This document shows, one piece after another, positions 11,037-23,945 of a stretch of DNA of 64,000 bases. A program made the position numbers and the translations under genes. This DNA comes from Heterodera schachtii (taxonomy: Eukaryota; Nematoda; Chromadorea; Rhabditida; Heteroderidae), in contig SIJG01000001.1 of assembly GCA_023374025.1 (NCBI GenBank), positions 1,003,500-1,067,499 on the forward strand. The letters run 5' to 3'. Positions within the stretch are counted from its first letter, which is position 1, and the number at the start of each line of letters is the position of its first letter. The notes below the pieces were generated by a model. That model made no database searches, was not told the DNA's origin, and saw only the letters and a program-made list of their open reading frames with translations.

Positions 11037-12594
11037 ATTTGTTTAGGAAATTTGGCAAAATCCGACAAACGATTTGATGAAAAAAACTTTTTTATTATTA
11101 TTTGAACGGTTAAAAACGTTCCTGTTTTATATGTGATTGTTGTGTCTCTATCATTTTACTACAAATTTACGATAAAGACTTTCGTTTGGCAATGCCAATA
11201 TGAATTGCAAAAACATAAATTTTCACGCTGGAATTTCCCGGAACTATGAGATGCGACCTGGAGTTTGTTCCGAAAGTGTTAGATAAATTAAATAGGATGA
11301 ATTAAATATTTTTAAAAGATCAGTGGATTTAATTTTATTTATTTATGGCATGACTTTAACATTTTAATGCTCATCGTATGCCCTCATCGTATCAAATCAT
11401 CACATCGTATCCATGAAATTAATCATCGCATCGTTGATACGATGCTAATTTGAATAGGCCCCAGGTCAATCAGTTTGTTTTTAGGCGTTTATTTTTCAAT
11501 TTGCTTGCATTTTTCTTATAGTTTTTTCTCAAAAAAGCGAAAACCAAGTTTTGCGCTTTGACTAATTTTCAACATTTTTGCAATTTTTTGCCATTAATTT
11601 TTGGGTTTTCTCCTTTTATTTGCTTATAAATTTTGATTTTCTCCATTTTTTTTTCTCTGTTATTCTTTTTCTACATTTCGAATTGTTTTTCCCACCCATC
11701 TCATAATCAGGGATCATTTTTTATGTAAATACATATTTTTTTTCCTGGATTCTCCATAGCCTAATTAGTAGGAAAAACACTTTCTTTTTTTGTGTTTGCG
11801 AACAAAAGTTAGGACTTTTATTTACATATTTTTACATTTTCGGGGTTTTTCTACATATTACATATGTACATATTTTTATATATATTTTGGACTTTTTCGT
11901 ACATATTTCTGTTGGAGATTTAATTTAAATTTAATGATATTTGTTTTCTTTTTAAATTATTGTGGCATTGTGTGTCTTAATTATTTTATGATTTTGACCT
12001 CTTAATTATGTTTGTTCACTTTTTTTCACTTCTCATATTCTAATTAAAATTTGTTCTCAAAATTTCCTTCTCAATTTGTTCTCAATTTTGTTCATCGATC
12101 TCTTCGGACTCTAAAAATAAATATTGTGTGGCTTTGTCTTCGCTTGTTCGGTCTCCACCCCACCCCCAATTCCAATTGAAGGAAACCAAGTTTCTTTCCT
12201 ATTTTTCGCAATTTTTTGTACATATTTTCATTTTTTTTTAATATTTTAAGGGTTTTTGAGAATTTATAGAAATTTTTTGCGAAAACTTAAAAAAAATTTT
12301 TGAAAATGTATCCCTAAAAAATCGATTTTTTTCAAAAAAGAGATATTAAAAATTAATTTAAAATACTAAAAAGTGATTCTAAGCCTATTTTATGGCATTT
12401 TGTGACTATTTCACCTTTTACGAGGAATTTTTTCCAAAAAAATAACCATTAAAATTTTTTTATTTACATATTTTCGTACATATTTCAGGGTTTTAGTACA
12501 TATTTCATACTATTTTAGCATTTTTTCTACATATTTTATTTATTCTTTTCGGTTTTGAAAATGAGACGAATTTTTACATAGATTTGTTTTTCAA

Positions 12595-14077
12595 TTAAAT
12601 TTTCTAAACTTTAATTAATTCATTTTGAAAACTTTTTTAATTGAAATTATTATTTACGAATCTTATTTGGAAATTTTGGAAGAGCATTTTATAGTTGTTT
12701 TTTTTTTTCGTTTTTATCTGACTTTTAAATGCCAAAGAAATTGATTATCTTTACCCAATTTTGATGACAAATATTTTTATTCTATGCATTTATAAATTAA
12801 GGTACCAGTGGCATTTTCGAAATATAAACTCATTAAATTGTCACGCTAAATTCATGTAGGCAAACAATTCTCAACTTTTTGAATTTGAAAATTAATAGGT
12901 GTAAGCGGGGTAGCCAATTCTGCTGATTTATCATCATTTTGCTGATTTCACAAGGGGTCAATGGTGATTCTTCTTTTTGAAATGATGATTTTCAGAGCGC
13001 AAAATGAACTAAAAATTGCCAATTTTCATTGTCAAAATTACAAATTTTTCCCGGCGGTGCCTACCGGCGCCGCCGGCCCCTTTTTCCCAAAAAGTTTTTT
13101 GAAAAAAGCGCTTCGCAAAAAAATCTTTTTAATGCTTTTTCTTCATTTGGAATAAAATTTCTAAAATGCTGATTTTGAAAATTTTCAGTTTCATTTAAAT
13201 ACATAAATTCGTTTCAATTTTCTACAATTAAATCTTATTTAAGTTGAATAAAACAAATACCCGAAAATGAATTTTGTTATATTTTAAACAAAACCCCACA
13301 AGGATAGAACTAAAATTGTTTCTTGGAATGGAATTTTTTCGTTTTCGGAAAATTTTTATATGCATTACCCTTCTTGTCCAATATTCGTCTTCAGCGAAGC
13401 GAAAGTCTTCCAAGAAGTCCAGAAAGTCAGATGATCAATTTTTTTGGTTTAAATCCGGAACAAATAAAGCATGAAACCGGGTTTTTTTTTTTTTTTGAAA
13501 AATGAGTGACAGAATAAAAAAATGATTTTGGATTAAATAAGAGAACTTCTTTGAAAAACTTTCAAGAGCCAAATTTTTTTTGTTCAACAAAATCGAACAT
13601 TCACAGCAGGGTTTCCGCGGGATGAGAAAAAGCTTGAGATTTAAAATATTTGAATTTAAAATTTTTAGTTTTTTTTTGTGATAATTTTTTCTTTTTAAAC
13701 AATTAATGTGTTAAAAATATACAAATTTTAAACAAAAAATTTTAATAATTTTTCCTTTTTAAATAAATTTTTTTAAACTTTATAATCTATTTTGAAAATT
13801 TCTTAATTGAAATCATTTTTTAAAAGCTTATTCTGAAATTTTGAAGAGCATTTTTAGTCAATTTTTGGTTTTATCTGATTTGTAATTGCCAAAAAGCCAA
13901 AAAAAAAAAAATTAATTAATCCTTATTCAATTTTTGTGACTAATCTTTTTCATCCTACGCATTTATAAATTAAGTACCAGTGGCATTTTCGAAATATAAA
14001 CTCATTAAATTGTCACGCTAAATTCATGTAGGCAAACAATTTTCCGCTTTTTGAATTTTAAATTAATAGGTGTAAGT
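12595..14077. repeat. Direct duplication of ~310 bp spaced 1.17 kb
   Basis: The copies are 12595-12905 and 13765-14077. The 3' parts are nearly identical, including CCAGTGGCATTTTCGAAATA and the words around ATTCATGTAGGCAAACAATT. The 5' parts have drifted by substitutions and small indels. A single tandem duplication followed by divergence, or two insertions of one element, would explain it. Confidence 0.7.
13051..13076 (+). repeat. GC hairpin motif, dispersed family
   Basis: This is one of seven clear copies of a 24-26 bp GC palindrome with the core GGCGGTGCCGATAGGCGCC in the window. Here the loop reads CTACC. Other copies are at 16231, 36425, 41134, 46545, 46679 and 55441. Each stands out sharply from AT-rich surroundings. 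Confidence 0.7.
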
Positions 14078-14875
14078 GTTACGTTGGCAATGTTTTGTGT
14101 CATAATTATTATCAAACATTAAGGGCTCATTTTGTAGTTTAATCTTAAATACCCCCCTAATTAGCAGATCTTTGCTTTCCAAGAATCCCTCCCTTAATTT
14201 TCATACTAAAAAAATTCTCTTACGTCAGAAAACTTTTTTTCAAAATTTGTGAAAATTATTTTTTATTTTCTGGTGCTGACGCAGTTGCAATTAAACATTA
14301 AACAGTCCATTGGTTTTGTAGTTTAACACATATTCTCAGACCTTATTTAACTCGGGAGTTACTCGCTCAAATTGGTTTATTTATTTGAGTAATAATAAAA
14401 AAAAAGAATTCTATTACGACCTGCTGGAAAATTTTTTAAATTTATTTTTTCTGTGAAAATTTTTAGTGCATATAAATGAATATTTGGTGAATTTCGAATT
14501 TTGACACAATTTCTGGCATTTTTTGTATGTATTCAAATCCATCCGTTTTTTGGCATTATTTTAGTGCATATTTTGGCATTTTCGGATTTTCAATCCGAGT
14601 TGGGGATTCTGAGGATCATTCTGAGGGGGAGAGGGAAGGTTCGGACACGGACGGTGTACATTATTTTCTATATTTGGTTCTTTTAATGCTTAATTAAATA
14701 TTTATTATCCCTTTTAAAAATAAAATTTGAAATAAAATTAATTTTAAAGTTATTTTAAAATTGTTTTATTGAAAATAAGTTAAATGAATTATTAAAAAAA
14801 ACTAAAAGGAAAAAATATATAAAATCCCTTTAATTAAATTCGGGCAGGTTTAAAATAATTTATTTTATTTAAACT

Positions 14876-15026
14876 CGCGCGAAGCGCGCGTCCGAGCTCA
14901 ACAAAGCTTAAAACGGAAAGCACGCCTGTCTGAGCTCAACAAAATTTAAAAACGGGCGCCAAGCGCCCGTCCAAGCTTAACAAAATTTTAAAACGGGCGC
15001 GAAGCGCCCGTCCAAGCCCAACAAAA
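14876..15026. repeat. Tandem array of ~55-bp units with palindromic GCGAAGCGC cores
   Basis: Three to four units follow one another, each with a core like GGGCGCGAAGCGCCCG followed by TCCAAGCTCAACAAAATTTA-like sequence. The core is a perfect inverted repeat. The same GCGCGAAGCGCC word is the start of the ~150-bp unit in the GC-rich island at 32-33.8 kb. Confidence 0.7.
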
Positions 15027-16230
15027 AAGTTTTTTAAGAAAAATAACTCAAGCTTCCAAAAGTTTTTCATATTTTAGTGCGTATTTTGGCATTTTCAATT
15101 TTTGTTACAACGCATAGCCTAAAAAAGTAATTACTGTGCTTATTTGAATGTTGGCAATTTACAAGGTGGAATTAAACACATCGCTAACAGAGGTAAGCAC
15201 ATCAATCAATTTCGTAGTAAAATAGTTCTCAATTTTCATTTCAAGGCGTACCAACACTTGACGAATGCCGATGGAAAAGCAGACCATGTTTTTGTTCTTA
15301 TCGCATCAATTCTAGGCATTTTGGCAACCAGTGGAATGATCGTCAATTCCTTTTTGGTTTTTGTCACGATTCGTTCAAAGTACGAAATTTAAAACAAAAA
15401 ATGTGTTTTTTATTTCAATCCGTTTCCTAAAATTTAATTTCAGTTTTTACCATTTTTAGGACTTTGAATGGTTCGGCCAACAAATTGTTGGCCATTTATT
15501 CCTTTTGTGAGCTTTTCCACCAATCGGGCTATCTGCTCCTCCCCGTCTCTGTGTTTTTGGGCCGAATTTTAATTCCCTATAAAATTGTCATTCGCTTTTT
15601 GTCGTTTCCATGTTTCACTTTCTGTTCTTCCATTGGTCTGATTTTCTTCACAAGCATTGACCGTCTCTTCATGTGCTCTTCCCATTAATATCCAGGTAAA
15701 CGGTGCAATAGCGAAGCGAAAAAAGTATGCGGATTTTGGAGGGAAGGACCGATGCTCCTTTTTGCGATGGTTAGATTTTTTATTGGAAACCATCAAAAAT
15801 TGTCTACGAAAAAAATTAAAATAATAAATAAAAATTTTTATTGGAATTCCTTTTACCTAGAAGCATATTATACATATGACTATGCTTGTACATATGTCCT
15901 AAGCAGCAAAAACCATAAAAAAAATTTTAAATTCCTTTTGAGCGCTTTTTATTGTGTGGTCAGTTGAGTACCGGCTGGATTTGGCACTCCAATCCCTTCA
16001 CTTGTTCAGGCTGAAAAAGGGCAAGCGCGCCCCTAATTCTATTTTTCCTACCTATTTCTAACCTTTTTACATCGATTCTGACCATTTTTAAACAATTGAG
16101 TTTGGCGACTATGACTAATACTTTCCTAAATAAATTTTAACAAATTATAATAATTTAAAAGTATATTTTTAACAATTTTTTTTTTGAGGAGCATTTTTCA
16201 AAAATAAACTTTTGGGGAATATGGGGGTTT

Positions 16231-16256
16231 CCGGCGGTGCAGATAGGCGCCGCCGG
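16231..16256 (+). repeat. GC hairpin motif, dispersed family
   Basis: It lies in intron 3 of the plus-strand receptor gene. The core is GGCGGTGCAGATAGGCGCC. The 90 bases that follow (AATTTATTAACAGATTTTGT context) match the sequence after the copy at 46545, so the hairpin is part of a longer dispersed repeat. Confidence 0.7.
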
Positions 16257-17021
16257 ATAAATTTTGAATTTCAGTAGAATTTATTAACAGATTTTGTCCA
16301 AAAAATGACCAATTTTTGCGATTTGTGACAATTTTTAAGAAAAATTTTCGGGCCCCCGATTCCCCGACTAAGTGTCGGCGGATCGGGGGCAAAATATCGG
16401 CGGTCGGGTTGGGGGCGGGGAATCGTCGGGGAAGACATGTCGGGGTGTGTGGCATTAGCTTTTATTGTAAAAGACATTCAAATTTTTATTTATATAAAGG
16501 AAAATAACTAATAATTATCTATCTATTTAAATTTCAGACGAAAAATGTACACCATATTCATGTTTGGTGTTTCTTTACCTTTATCAGCCATTTATGCCGT
16601 AATATTTCTGTACAATTTCACGTGCCAAACCTTTGACGAGGAATTGCTCATCGGCACAATTTCTGACCTTGCTCTGGCTTTTGTAATTATTATTTTTCTT
16701 TATAAATTTATCTGTCTTTTTTTAAGTATCGGTGTAATGGCGATGCGGCTGGTCCGCTGTTTTTTGTACGAAATTCAATTCTGTCTTCAACTGTCATCGT
16801 TTATGGGCTTTTGGCAATACGAATTTATTTCCGGAAAAGTAAATAAACAATAGTGGCTTTTGGTTTCCGCCCACTCCCCCCCCCCCATGGACGGTAAAAA
16901 AACGGCCTAAAATCGTTGGCGTAAAAAAACAAAATAAAACAAAGTGTCTTAACCGTGTCAAATTACTAATAAAAGGTTAAAGTCTCAATACCAGTTAAAA
17001 TTAAAATAATGCGCCATAATA

Positions 17022-17252
17022 AATTTTTTAATTCTTGATATCATTCGATAGCCAATAAGTGTTCTCTACCAGTCTACAAAATTTCAAAAAAATTTCATAA
17101 AGTTTTTAGGGCCAAAGATGCTCGAAAAACAAGAACTTTTGAGTTCCTCTAGTCATCACAACTTTTTTGAAACTTAATGAAATTTTTTGATATTTGTAGT
17201 CTGGTAGAGAACACTTATTGGCTATCGAATGATATCAAGAATTAAAAATTTG
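17022..17252. repeat. Inverted-repeat element with ~50-bp arms
   Basis: The left arm (17022-17074) contains TTCTTGATATCATTCGATAG and TTCTCTACCAG. The right arm (17200-17252) is its reverse complement with few changes. It sits in the receptor intron 16839-17775. Diverged relatives occur near 3.7-3.9 kb and 20.4-20.9 kb. Confidence 0.65.
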
Positions 17253-18130
17253 TTGCTTTGGAGCTAAGTTATAAATAATTTTTCATCAAATCATATTGAT
17301 GCTTTTTTTTTTATAACAGAACGCCATTTTTTAACTATAAATTCATTAAAATATTTTTTGCCGTTTTTTTTATTTTACCATCCATCCACGCCCCTTGACA
17401 AGGTCAGGAAGAGGTAAAACACGCAGTGGACATTTTGTCAGTAGACAAACCGTCATTGCCAGTATATTTATGTAGATGAATACTTTATGGAAAACATTTT
17501 GGGATGATATACCACGTAAAGCTTCTCAAAAATTGCTGAGAAAAGTTTTAGTTTTAGACATACAAGCTTTATTAATCAAATAACAGAGTGGCCAATTTAG
17601 AGGCAAGACTCTGTCTGACAAACAAAATAGTCAATTTTTTGATAATTTACCGTTTTAATATAAATAATAATTTTCATAGCTGTTTATTAATTTGATCAAA
17701 ATTTGAATGTCAATTATTTAAAATAAAAATTGCATAATTAAGTACATTATTATTTTGCAAATATTTTTAATTAAGATACTGGGTCCAATGTCGAGAAAGT
17801 GAATCTTCGCATATTTCGCTCATTGTTCGTGATCATTTTCGTTAATATTGGTGGACACTTCGCAATGAGCATGTACATTACAAGAACGTTCCAAGAAGTT
17901 TCACTTCTTTCAATGGAACTTTGGACATGCAACCAAATTTTGGCAATTCTTTTGAACCTCAGCGCCACCTCAAATGCACTGATTCTCTATTTTATGAGGT
18001 GAAATATTTATTTAATTGAACTAATTAACTGAAAATTCAAAGCGTTTTTAGTTCGGAGTATCGGAAGGCATTTCAAAAGGAACTGAAAGTGATCGGAAAA
18101 ATAGTCACCAAATTTTTTGTTGACCCATGA

Positions 18131-18943
18131 ATTATTCGAACGAGCCAGGCTAATCTAATAATGATAAGTAGTGCTCTTCAAGCACATAACGGAGAAACTA
18201 AAGAAATTTTTACTTGTTTATTTTTTCCTCAAAAAATGTTTTAAATTTTTGGCGTTATTTCTACAACATTTCGCCACCGGCGGTTGGGATGTGAGTTTTC
18301 GGATGTCCCTTTGGTAGAAGTCTGTGCCATTCTTCTGAGGCGAGATTTTCAAATCGTTAGATCATTTTAAAACATTTTTGAATTGGATGTATAAAAGGGC
18401 ATGGATGTCTTCTTTTTATTTGGCCTATTTTATGGCTATAATTTTAAGTAAAAATAATATTAACATGAGGAAAACATTCAGACAAACAAAATTACACAAA
18501 AATTTTATCGCAAAGCTTTATTTACAAAACAATTTCAGCCGATTAACAAAAGCACTTTTTTATGGTGTTTTTTAATTAATTTTGAATTTTTTCCTCATTT
18601 TCATAAATAAATCTCAGCCCCCTAATCATAAGGAATAAATAATTGTGAGCACATAATAAAAATATGACCAAATGGTATCCCAAGAATAGATTATTGGTCT
18701 TTTTTTAGGATGGTGAATTTATTTTAAAATAGCGGCGGGCTCAACGACCAAAAAATGAAATTTTTCGAATTTCAAAAATATGCTTGGTGGGATGAATAGA
18801 TCCGAATTAAATTTGACAATTTCAATGGAAAATATTGAATGACATTTTTAAAAGGTTTTGCTTGAAACATCTGAGAATTAAATTAATGCCGAAAGTGTTT
18901 TTCCGTTCCGATAATTTTTTAAGGTTTCTTTGGGTCTGTCAGC
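18131..18943. other. Intergenic, nothing recognised
   Basis: This is the space between the receptor (+) and the 3' end of the zinc-finger gene (-). I see no coding exon, RNA gene or well-formed repeat in it. Confidence 0.5.
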
Positions 18944-19805
18944 TTAAAGTGTCCATTTTGCTGCTGCTTTCCCATTGTTTTCTGGTGTTTTGATGGTTTC
19001 TTCTCCTTCTTGTTGCTCTTTTCCGCTGTCCTCCTTCAAAATGTCGTTGCTCCTTCTGTACTGCTCCAGCACAGTCAAATGGTGCGTCTTCAGATGGCTC
19101 TTCAATGCGTTCGTCGGCTTAAACCGCTTTTGGGCCGGTCGGCGGTACGGACAGTGGCGGCAACTGATCGCATTGGCATCAAACCGGTAGAAGTAATGGT
19201 AGTCGATTCTCTGTAATGGAATGGCATTTAATTAGGGGTTGATCTTTTACTAGGTGTATATCTTTTTCACCCTCTCTTTTTGCGGATTTGGCTTCAAGAT
19301 TTTAAACTCGGTGCCATATTCAATATCAGAATCCATGCCAATGTCTGAAAAATAATATTTTAAGATATGTAATTGCCCTCATCTAATTTGATTACCGTCG
19401 TTGTGCCCTTCTGTCACAAAAGTTCGGCACTTTTGGCCAACACTTGCTAATGGAAGTGTTGGAACCTGGACAATTTCAATTGGTTCGCTTCCTTTTTCCA
19501 AATTTGTCTCCAATTGCCTTTTCGAGTGGTTTTTGATGCTTTTTCTCGTCAATTCATTCAGTATTTTTGTACAGTTTTTGTTTGTTTTTTGGCTCATTAA
19601 TTCATTCATTTTTCGCTCTCTTTAAATTTAATTTGTATTACAATAATAAATTTTTCTTTATTTTTTACCTCGCTTCCTTTTCTTTACAAATGGCATTTTG
19701 CAGTTGTTCCCAAGTGTCCAATTGTTGGTTTTTCAGCTTTTCGTGCATCAGTTGGAGACAATTATCCTTGTAAAGATTCACTAGTGGAAAGAATAACTTA
19801 TTCAT
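18944..19805 (-). CDS. BED/C2H2-type zinc-finger protein
   Basis: Four exons on the minus strand (19669-19805, 19396-19619, 19271-19344, 18944-19210) join in phase to a 233-aa intact protein starting at the ATG at 19805. Residues ~147-190 carry the finger: DANAISCRHCPY with Cys-x2-Cys, then NALKSHLKTHH supplying the histidines. This matches the BED-type DNA-binding finger layout (C-x2-C-x(n)-H-x(3-5)-H). The residues before the finger (RIDYHYFYRF) are aromatic, as is common in BED fingers. The N-terminal half is basic and low in complexity; the tail after the finger is charged. BED fingers occur in transposases and in regulators derived from them. No transposase core is present, so a nuclear DNA-binding role is the best guess. 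Confidence 0.65.
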
Positions 19806-21478
19806 TTTCTAAAAAGAATTAAATTACATTAAATTGTAATTCTAAAATAAAAAATAGTGATTCTGTGGGGTGAGAATTTCCAAATTTGAAAAAAATATTT
19901 TAAATATACTAATTTAAAAAAGAACAAAGATTTTTGTGGTAAGGTTTTAGAAAGTGGAATAAAATTGTAAAATGAGATCGCACAAATGTTTATAAATTAT
20001 ATTATTAAAAAGAAGTCGGCTTCATTTCGCGAAATAATGATTTTCAATGAAAAAAATTTCTCATTTATTTCTGAAAAAATAAAATTTTTGGTGCCAATAA
20101 ATTGTATAAAAATAATCAATATGACAGTGAATTGAGCCATTGATTTTTATTTAGCCAATCAATTTATTAGCTAAGCGACGAATATGCATATGAAAATGGG
20201 CTTTCATTATTTTATTCATCTACTGATAAATAACCAATATTTTTAAAATGCAAATATTATTAAAATGAAAATATTCAACAAAAAAACTAACCTTAACTGT
20301 TGTAAAGTCAACTAAGTTTTCTATTAGAATATAAAATTTCAAAAAATTTCGTCTAGTATGAACCAAGTTATGGCTAAAAAACACAAGCAACCAGGTTTTC
20401 AAACATTTTGGCCCTAACTTTTTAGAAAATTAATTAAATTTTTTAGAATTTGACAGGCTACTAGAAAAAACTTAGTGCTTCGAATGATATCACGATCAGC
20501 TAATTTTGTTGGTTCCAAGAAAGTTTTAAGCAGAATTTCTGGTGATCGAAATTATTTTAATTCTAATTAAAAAATTTTAGTTTAAATTATTTTATTTTTT
20601 ATTTTCTTGCTATCATTCGATAGCCTTAAGTGTTTTTGAATGACCTGAAAAATTTCAAAAAATTTCATTAATTCAAAAAAGTTATGACCAAAATGTTTGA
20701 AAACCTGGTTCTTTGAGTACTATTGGTCGTAACTTTGTTCAAACTTGACGAATTTTTTTGAAATTTTGCCGGCTAATTGAGAATTGTTAGAGCTATCGAG
20801 TGATATCGAGAATAAAAATTTAGTTGAGGTTGACCAAAGTTATGTGTAATTTTATGTTGGCAATTTTCATTTGATGGCTTTTTTTATAACGACATAGCAC
20901 CGTCCTCAAAAACATCTGAAAATGACATTGATAAAAATTAATTTGGTGAGCCAAAAAACACTTGAACCACTTTCATTGCAAGTTTTCTTCAGGCTGCACG
21001 TTTAAAAATTAAACGTTTTTGAGGACCCCTAACTTTTGTCATTTTCTTTTTTCCCCAAATTCTTTCGAATTCATTATTAAAATGTCGAGAGGAATCGCTT
21101 GCTATATATTTCGCTGCTGGACGGTTCAGGCCCAAAGGCATTTGGTCATTTCAGTCCCGGGTCTGTAACTCTTCAGGGATTGGTTGCCGCAAAAAATCTT
21201 TCGTATTCTTCCATTATAGACCAAGAGCTATCGATTGGTATATATTTGGGCCATTTTCGGCTCCGGCCATATGACCAATATTTCCAAAATATCTTTTCTT
21301 TTCGAAAAATGACAACGAAAAAATCATTTATAAAATTATTTTCAATGTGAGAGGACCGAAGGAGAGAAACCGAAAGTACGGTATTACAAAGTTTTTATAT
21401 TATTTCAAAAAAATCATTCATTTTGAGCAAATTGCCAAAATTTTGAACAAACTTGCTAATTTTTTGCTTGTTATTTGT
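19806..21478. other. Intergenic with diverged repeat copies
   Basis: I see no gene. Between about 20290 and 20900 there are at least two diverged copies of the GATATCATTCGATAGCC repeat family, in opposite orientations. The stretch 20930-21400 is unassigned. Confidence 0.4.
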
Positions 21479-22094
21479 AGAGCTGTGATTTTTATGTGCT
21501 AAAAACCCTGCTATATGTAATAAAATGAGCTAAAAATCAAAAAAAAATGCCAAAATAGGCACGAAATGTAAGCCTAAATTGGTAAAATCAATGTTTTATG
21601 CATATAAATCCCAGAAAATCTCATTCTTTATCATTTCACCCTCATAATTAATACATTTCGAGGTGTTCCAGGGTAAAATTAGTTTTTTTCTGATCAAAAG
21701 GTTTTGTAAATTGAAAGTTCCAGCACGGGCACTTCGAAATCCAATGCAAATTAAGAATTCGGTATAGTTACTTTTGGCATTCGAAATAAATAATGAAAAT
21801 TTTGAAAATGCTGTAAGAAATGGCAAGAAAGTTGATTTTTAAGGGTTTATTTTTCAATTTGCTTGCATTTTTCTCATGAATTTTTCTTAAAAATGCCAAA
21901 ATATGTGCTAAAAATTCGAAAATAGCCCAAATATGTGCGATAAGTTTTATGTGCCAACATGCCAAAATATGTGTTTTATGTTTTATAATTCCGCTCTAAA
22001 TCGAAAATTATTCGAAGGAAATGCTATTTTTGGGCTTCTCTCGTCATGATTAAGCCGCAAAAAATATATATGTAAAATATAAAATCCCAGCTCT
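21479..22094. mobile_element. MITE with AGAGCTG ends
   Basis: AGAGCTGTGATTTTTATGTG at 21479 and its approximate reverse complement ending AAAATCCCAGCTCT at 22094 form the terminal inverted repeat. ATTTGT occurs outside both ends, so a short target duplication is likely but its length is ambiguous. The interior is low-complexity (ATGTGC, AAATGCCAAAAT words). Confidence 0.6.
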
Positions 22095-22867
22095 ATTTGT
22101 AAATTATATTGACGAAAATAGATAAAATATGGTTAATTTTTAAGTAATTCTTTTTAAATTTGACAAAACTTAGACTTATAATAAACAAACTGAAACATCA
22201 TGAGCAAAAAATGAATACAATGAGAAACACCTAATATCATTCTCATATTTACACATTTTAAATTTTAAAAATGAAAGACGAATGTGTTTGTTTTTATACA
22301 AATTTATTTGAATTTGAGTGATTTTTTATACAAATTTATTTTAAATTTGAGGGACTTAATTTTTCATATTTATTTACTTTTGCAGAAAAATTTTTTCTTT
22401 ATTTTTTATTAGAGTTTTTCCGAAAGACAGAATTGCATTGTGTTTGTCTTTTAACAACTGAATTGAATTTTAAAACTTTTCCAAGCTGCCTGCCTTTGCC
22501 GGCCCTCTTTCTTTCGCATCTTTTTTTGAAAAATATCACAAAAAATGCCTCAGGAAATGGACTAAATTTGAACATATACATTTGAATTTTTAATATTTAC
22601 AGGACCCTCACTAAATTTTAAAGGAGGATTTACAGGACTTTTCCTGAAAAAATCTCGTTTTTTAGAATACAGTCTTGTAACAGGAGACATAAATTCAAAA
22701 TTACGACCTCTAAAATTATTATATTGTTGATTTTGTTGATTTGTTACTGCTAATAAATTCACAAATGGTAAAATCAATATACGAAATTTATTTGTAGTAT
22801 ATAAAACACAAATTATTCGAATGTCATCCGATATTTTCCCTTTGATCCCAATCTGTTTTCATTCGGA
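22095..22867. other. Intergenic, nothing supported
   Basis: A 71-codon minus-strand frame (22562-22777) exists, but it lacks splice support or recognisable composition. I see no repeat structure. Confidence 0.4.
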
Positions 22868-23945
22868 TCAATTAGCGGCTGCATCGTCAGGCTTTTCCGT
22901 GCAAAGAATCGATTGCACATCCAAAATAACAATTTCCGGATGGTCAGCACCGTTCACTGAAATGCCGGCAGAAGTCGAATGATTGGCCCGGGTAAAGGTG
23001 CACATTGTTGGGCAATGTGAACAACTGTTGCTGATCGGCAGTGCCATTGTCAGTGGCAAGCGGAACGATGCCCCAATGATTTGCCAATTTTGACTGAAAA
23101 AATATTTTCGAAATGAAAATAGGTGACTTTTTTGGTGTTTAATAAATATTATTATATATATTAGTTGTAACTCCTAGGGACACCGCAAAGTACAATAAAA
23201 CAAATAATTAAAATATACTCAGAATTTTTATAATTTATTTTTTATTTTAATTGAACTTTGACTCAAATTAATATAATTAAAAATGAAAATGTCACCGTTT
23301 TCGGCACTTGCAGATGGAATTTGATTTGGTCCACAAGCTTAAAGCAAATGTTCGTAAATTCCAACGAGTAATCGCTGCATGTGTCCGTGCTGTTAGTCAA
23401 TTTGAGTTGAACTGTGATCGGATTTTTTTGTGACACAGGGGGAGCCATTTGTTGATTGGAAGACACTTTAAAAATGCAATTAAAAATTAATTCGATTAGT
23501 TAATAAGTTGTTACTTCTTAGGTATGCAGAAAATTTACAAAATATTATTAAATTTTAGAGAAAATCATAAATATTATTAATTTTGGCTTAGTATTTTTAA
23601 AATTTCTTAATAATTATAAATATTTATTATTTAAAACAATGTTTAAAATGGGTTTTAATTTTTCAATTAAAATGTAATTTTTTTACTCCGATTTAAAGCC
23701 TAACAATTGGGTAATTTTGATTTTACAGAAACAAAATTGAAATATTTTATTAGTATTTTGTTACAATTTTTGTTAATTGAATAGATATACAAAAATTAAA
23801 TATGCTCACCTTTTAAGCGATTGTAAGATGGTTGTGACAAATTTTTTGATTGAATTTTTTGCAAAATGATGACAATTTTTGAGTGAGCAAGAAAAGAGCG
23901 AAGAAAAGAGAAGTCTTTTCGCTGATGAATGGGTGGGTGATTCAT
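22868..23945 (-). pseudogene. Possible carbohydrate-binding-module-like protein with one frameshift
   Basis: Three minus-strand exons fit: 23810-23945 (ATG at 23945, donor AAAG|GTGAGC), 23308-23465 and 22868-23093 (acceptor TTTTTCAG). All phases agree. Exon 2 reads ITVQLKLTNSTDTCSDYSLE and exon 3 HWGIVPLAT, LFTLPNNVHLYPGQSFDF, then, after a shift near 22961-22972, GISVNGADHPEIVIL. The order of N-terminal strand, Trp, LP, L-PGQS and G-I--NG--P-I-I resembles CBM49-like or related cellulose-binding beta-sandwich domains found in plant-parasitic nematodes and cellulases; I judge this by pattern only. One extra base breaks the frame; without it the product is 172 aa. The N-terminus lacks a clear signal peptide. 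A different beta-sandwich protein is the main alternative. Confidence 0.45.

Larger units (their letters stand above)
11037..15147. other. Repeat-rich intergenic region
   Basis: No convincing gene lies here. The region holds fragments of the AAATATGTA-type element (11710-12560), a direct duplication (12595-12905 and 13765-14077), a GC hairpin (13051-13076) and short tandem palindromes (14876-15026). A 48-codon frame from the ATG at 13328 begins with a hydrophobic stretch (IFICITLLVQYSSSA) followed by basic residues; a tiny secreted peptide is possible but unsupported. Confidence 0.4.
15148..18130 (+). pseudogene. Srsx-like nematode chemoreceptor (7TM GPCR) with one frameshift
   Basis: Seven exons fit: 15148-15192, 15246-15379, 15460-15695, 16538-16682, 16727-16838, 17776-17998, 18052-18130; all junction phases agree and the product would be ~324 aa, a usual Srsx length. 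Exon 2 gives TM1 (VLIASILGILATSGMIVN), exon 3 TM2 and TM3 with GLIFFTSIDRL, exon 4 TM4, exon 5 the Cys loop and TM5, exon 6 TM6 and TM7, exon 7 the tail SSEYRKAFQKELK. The IDRL motif and the YFMSSEYRKAF ending are typical of serpentine receptors. One base is missing near 15671, after DRLF; the next frame continues VLFPLIS to a correct donor. It may be a pseudogene or carry a consensus error. The likely role is chemosensation in sensory neurons (family knowledge). Confidence 0.7.

Noticed and set aside
22562..22777. Minus-strand 71-codon frame downstream of the CBM-like gene
   Set aside because: No splice link to that gene in phase, AT-rich composition and no domain.
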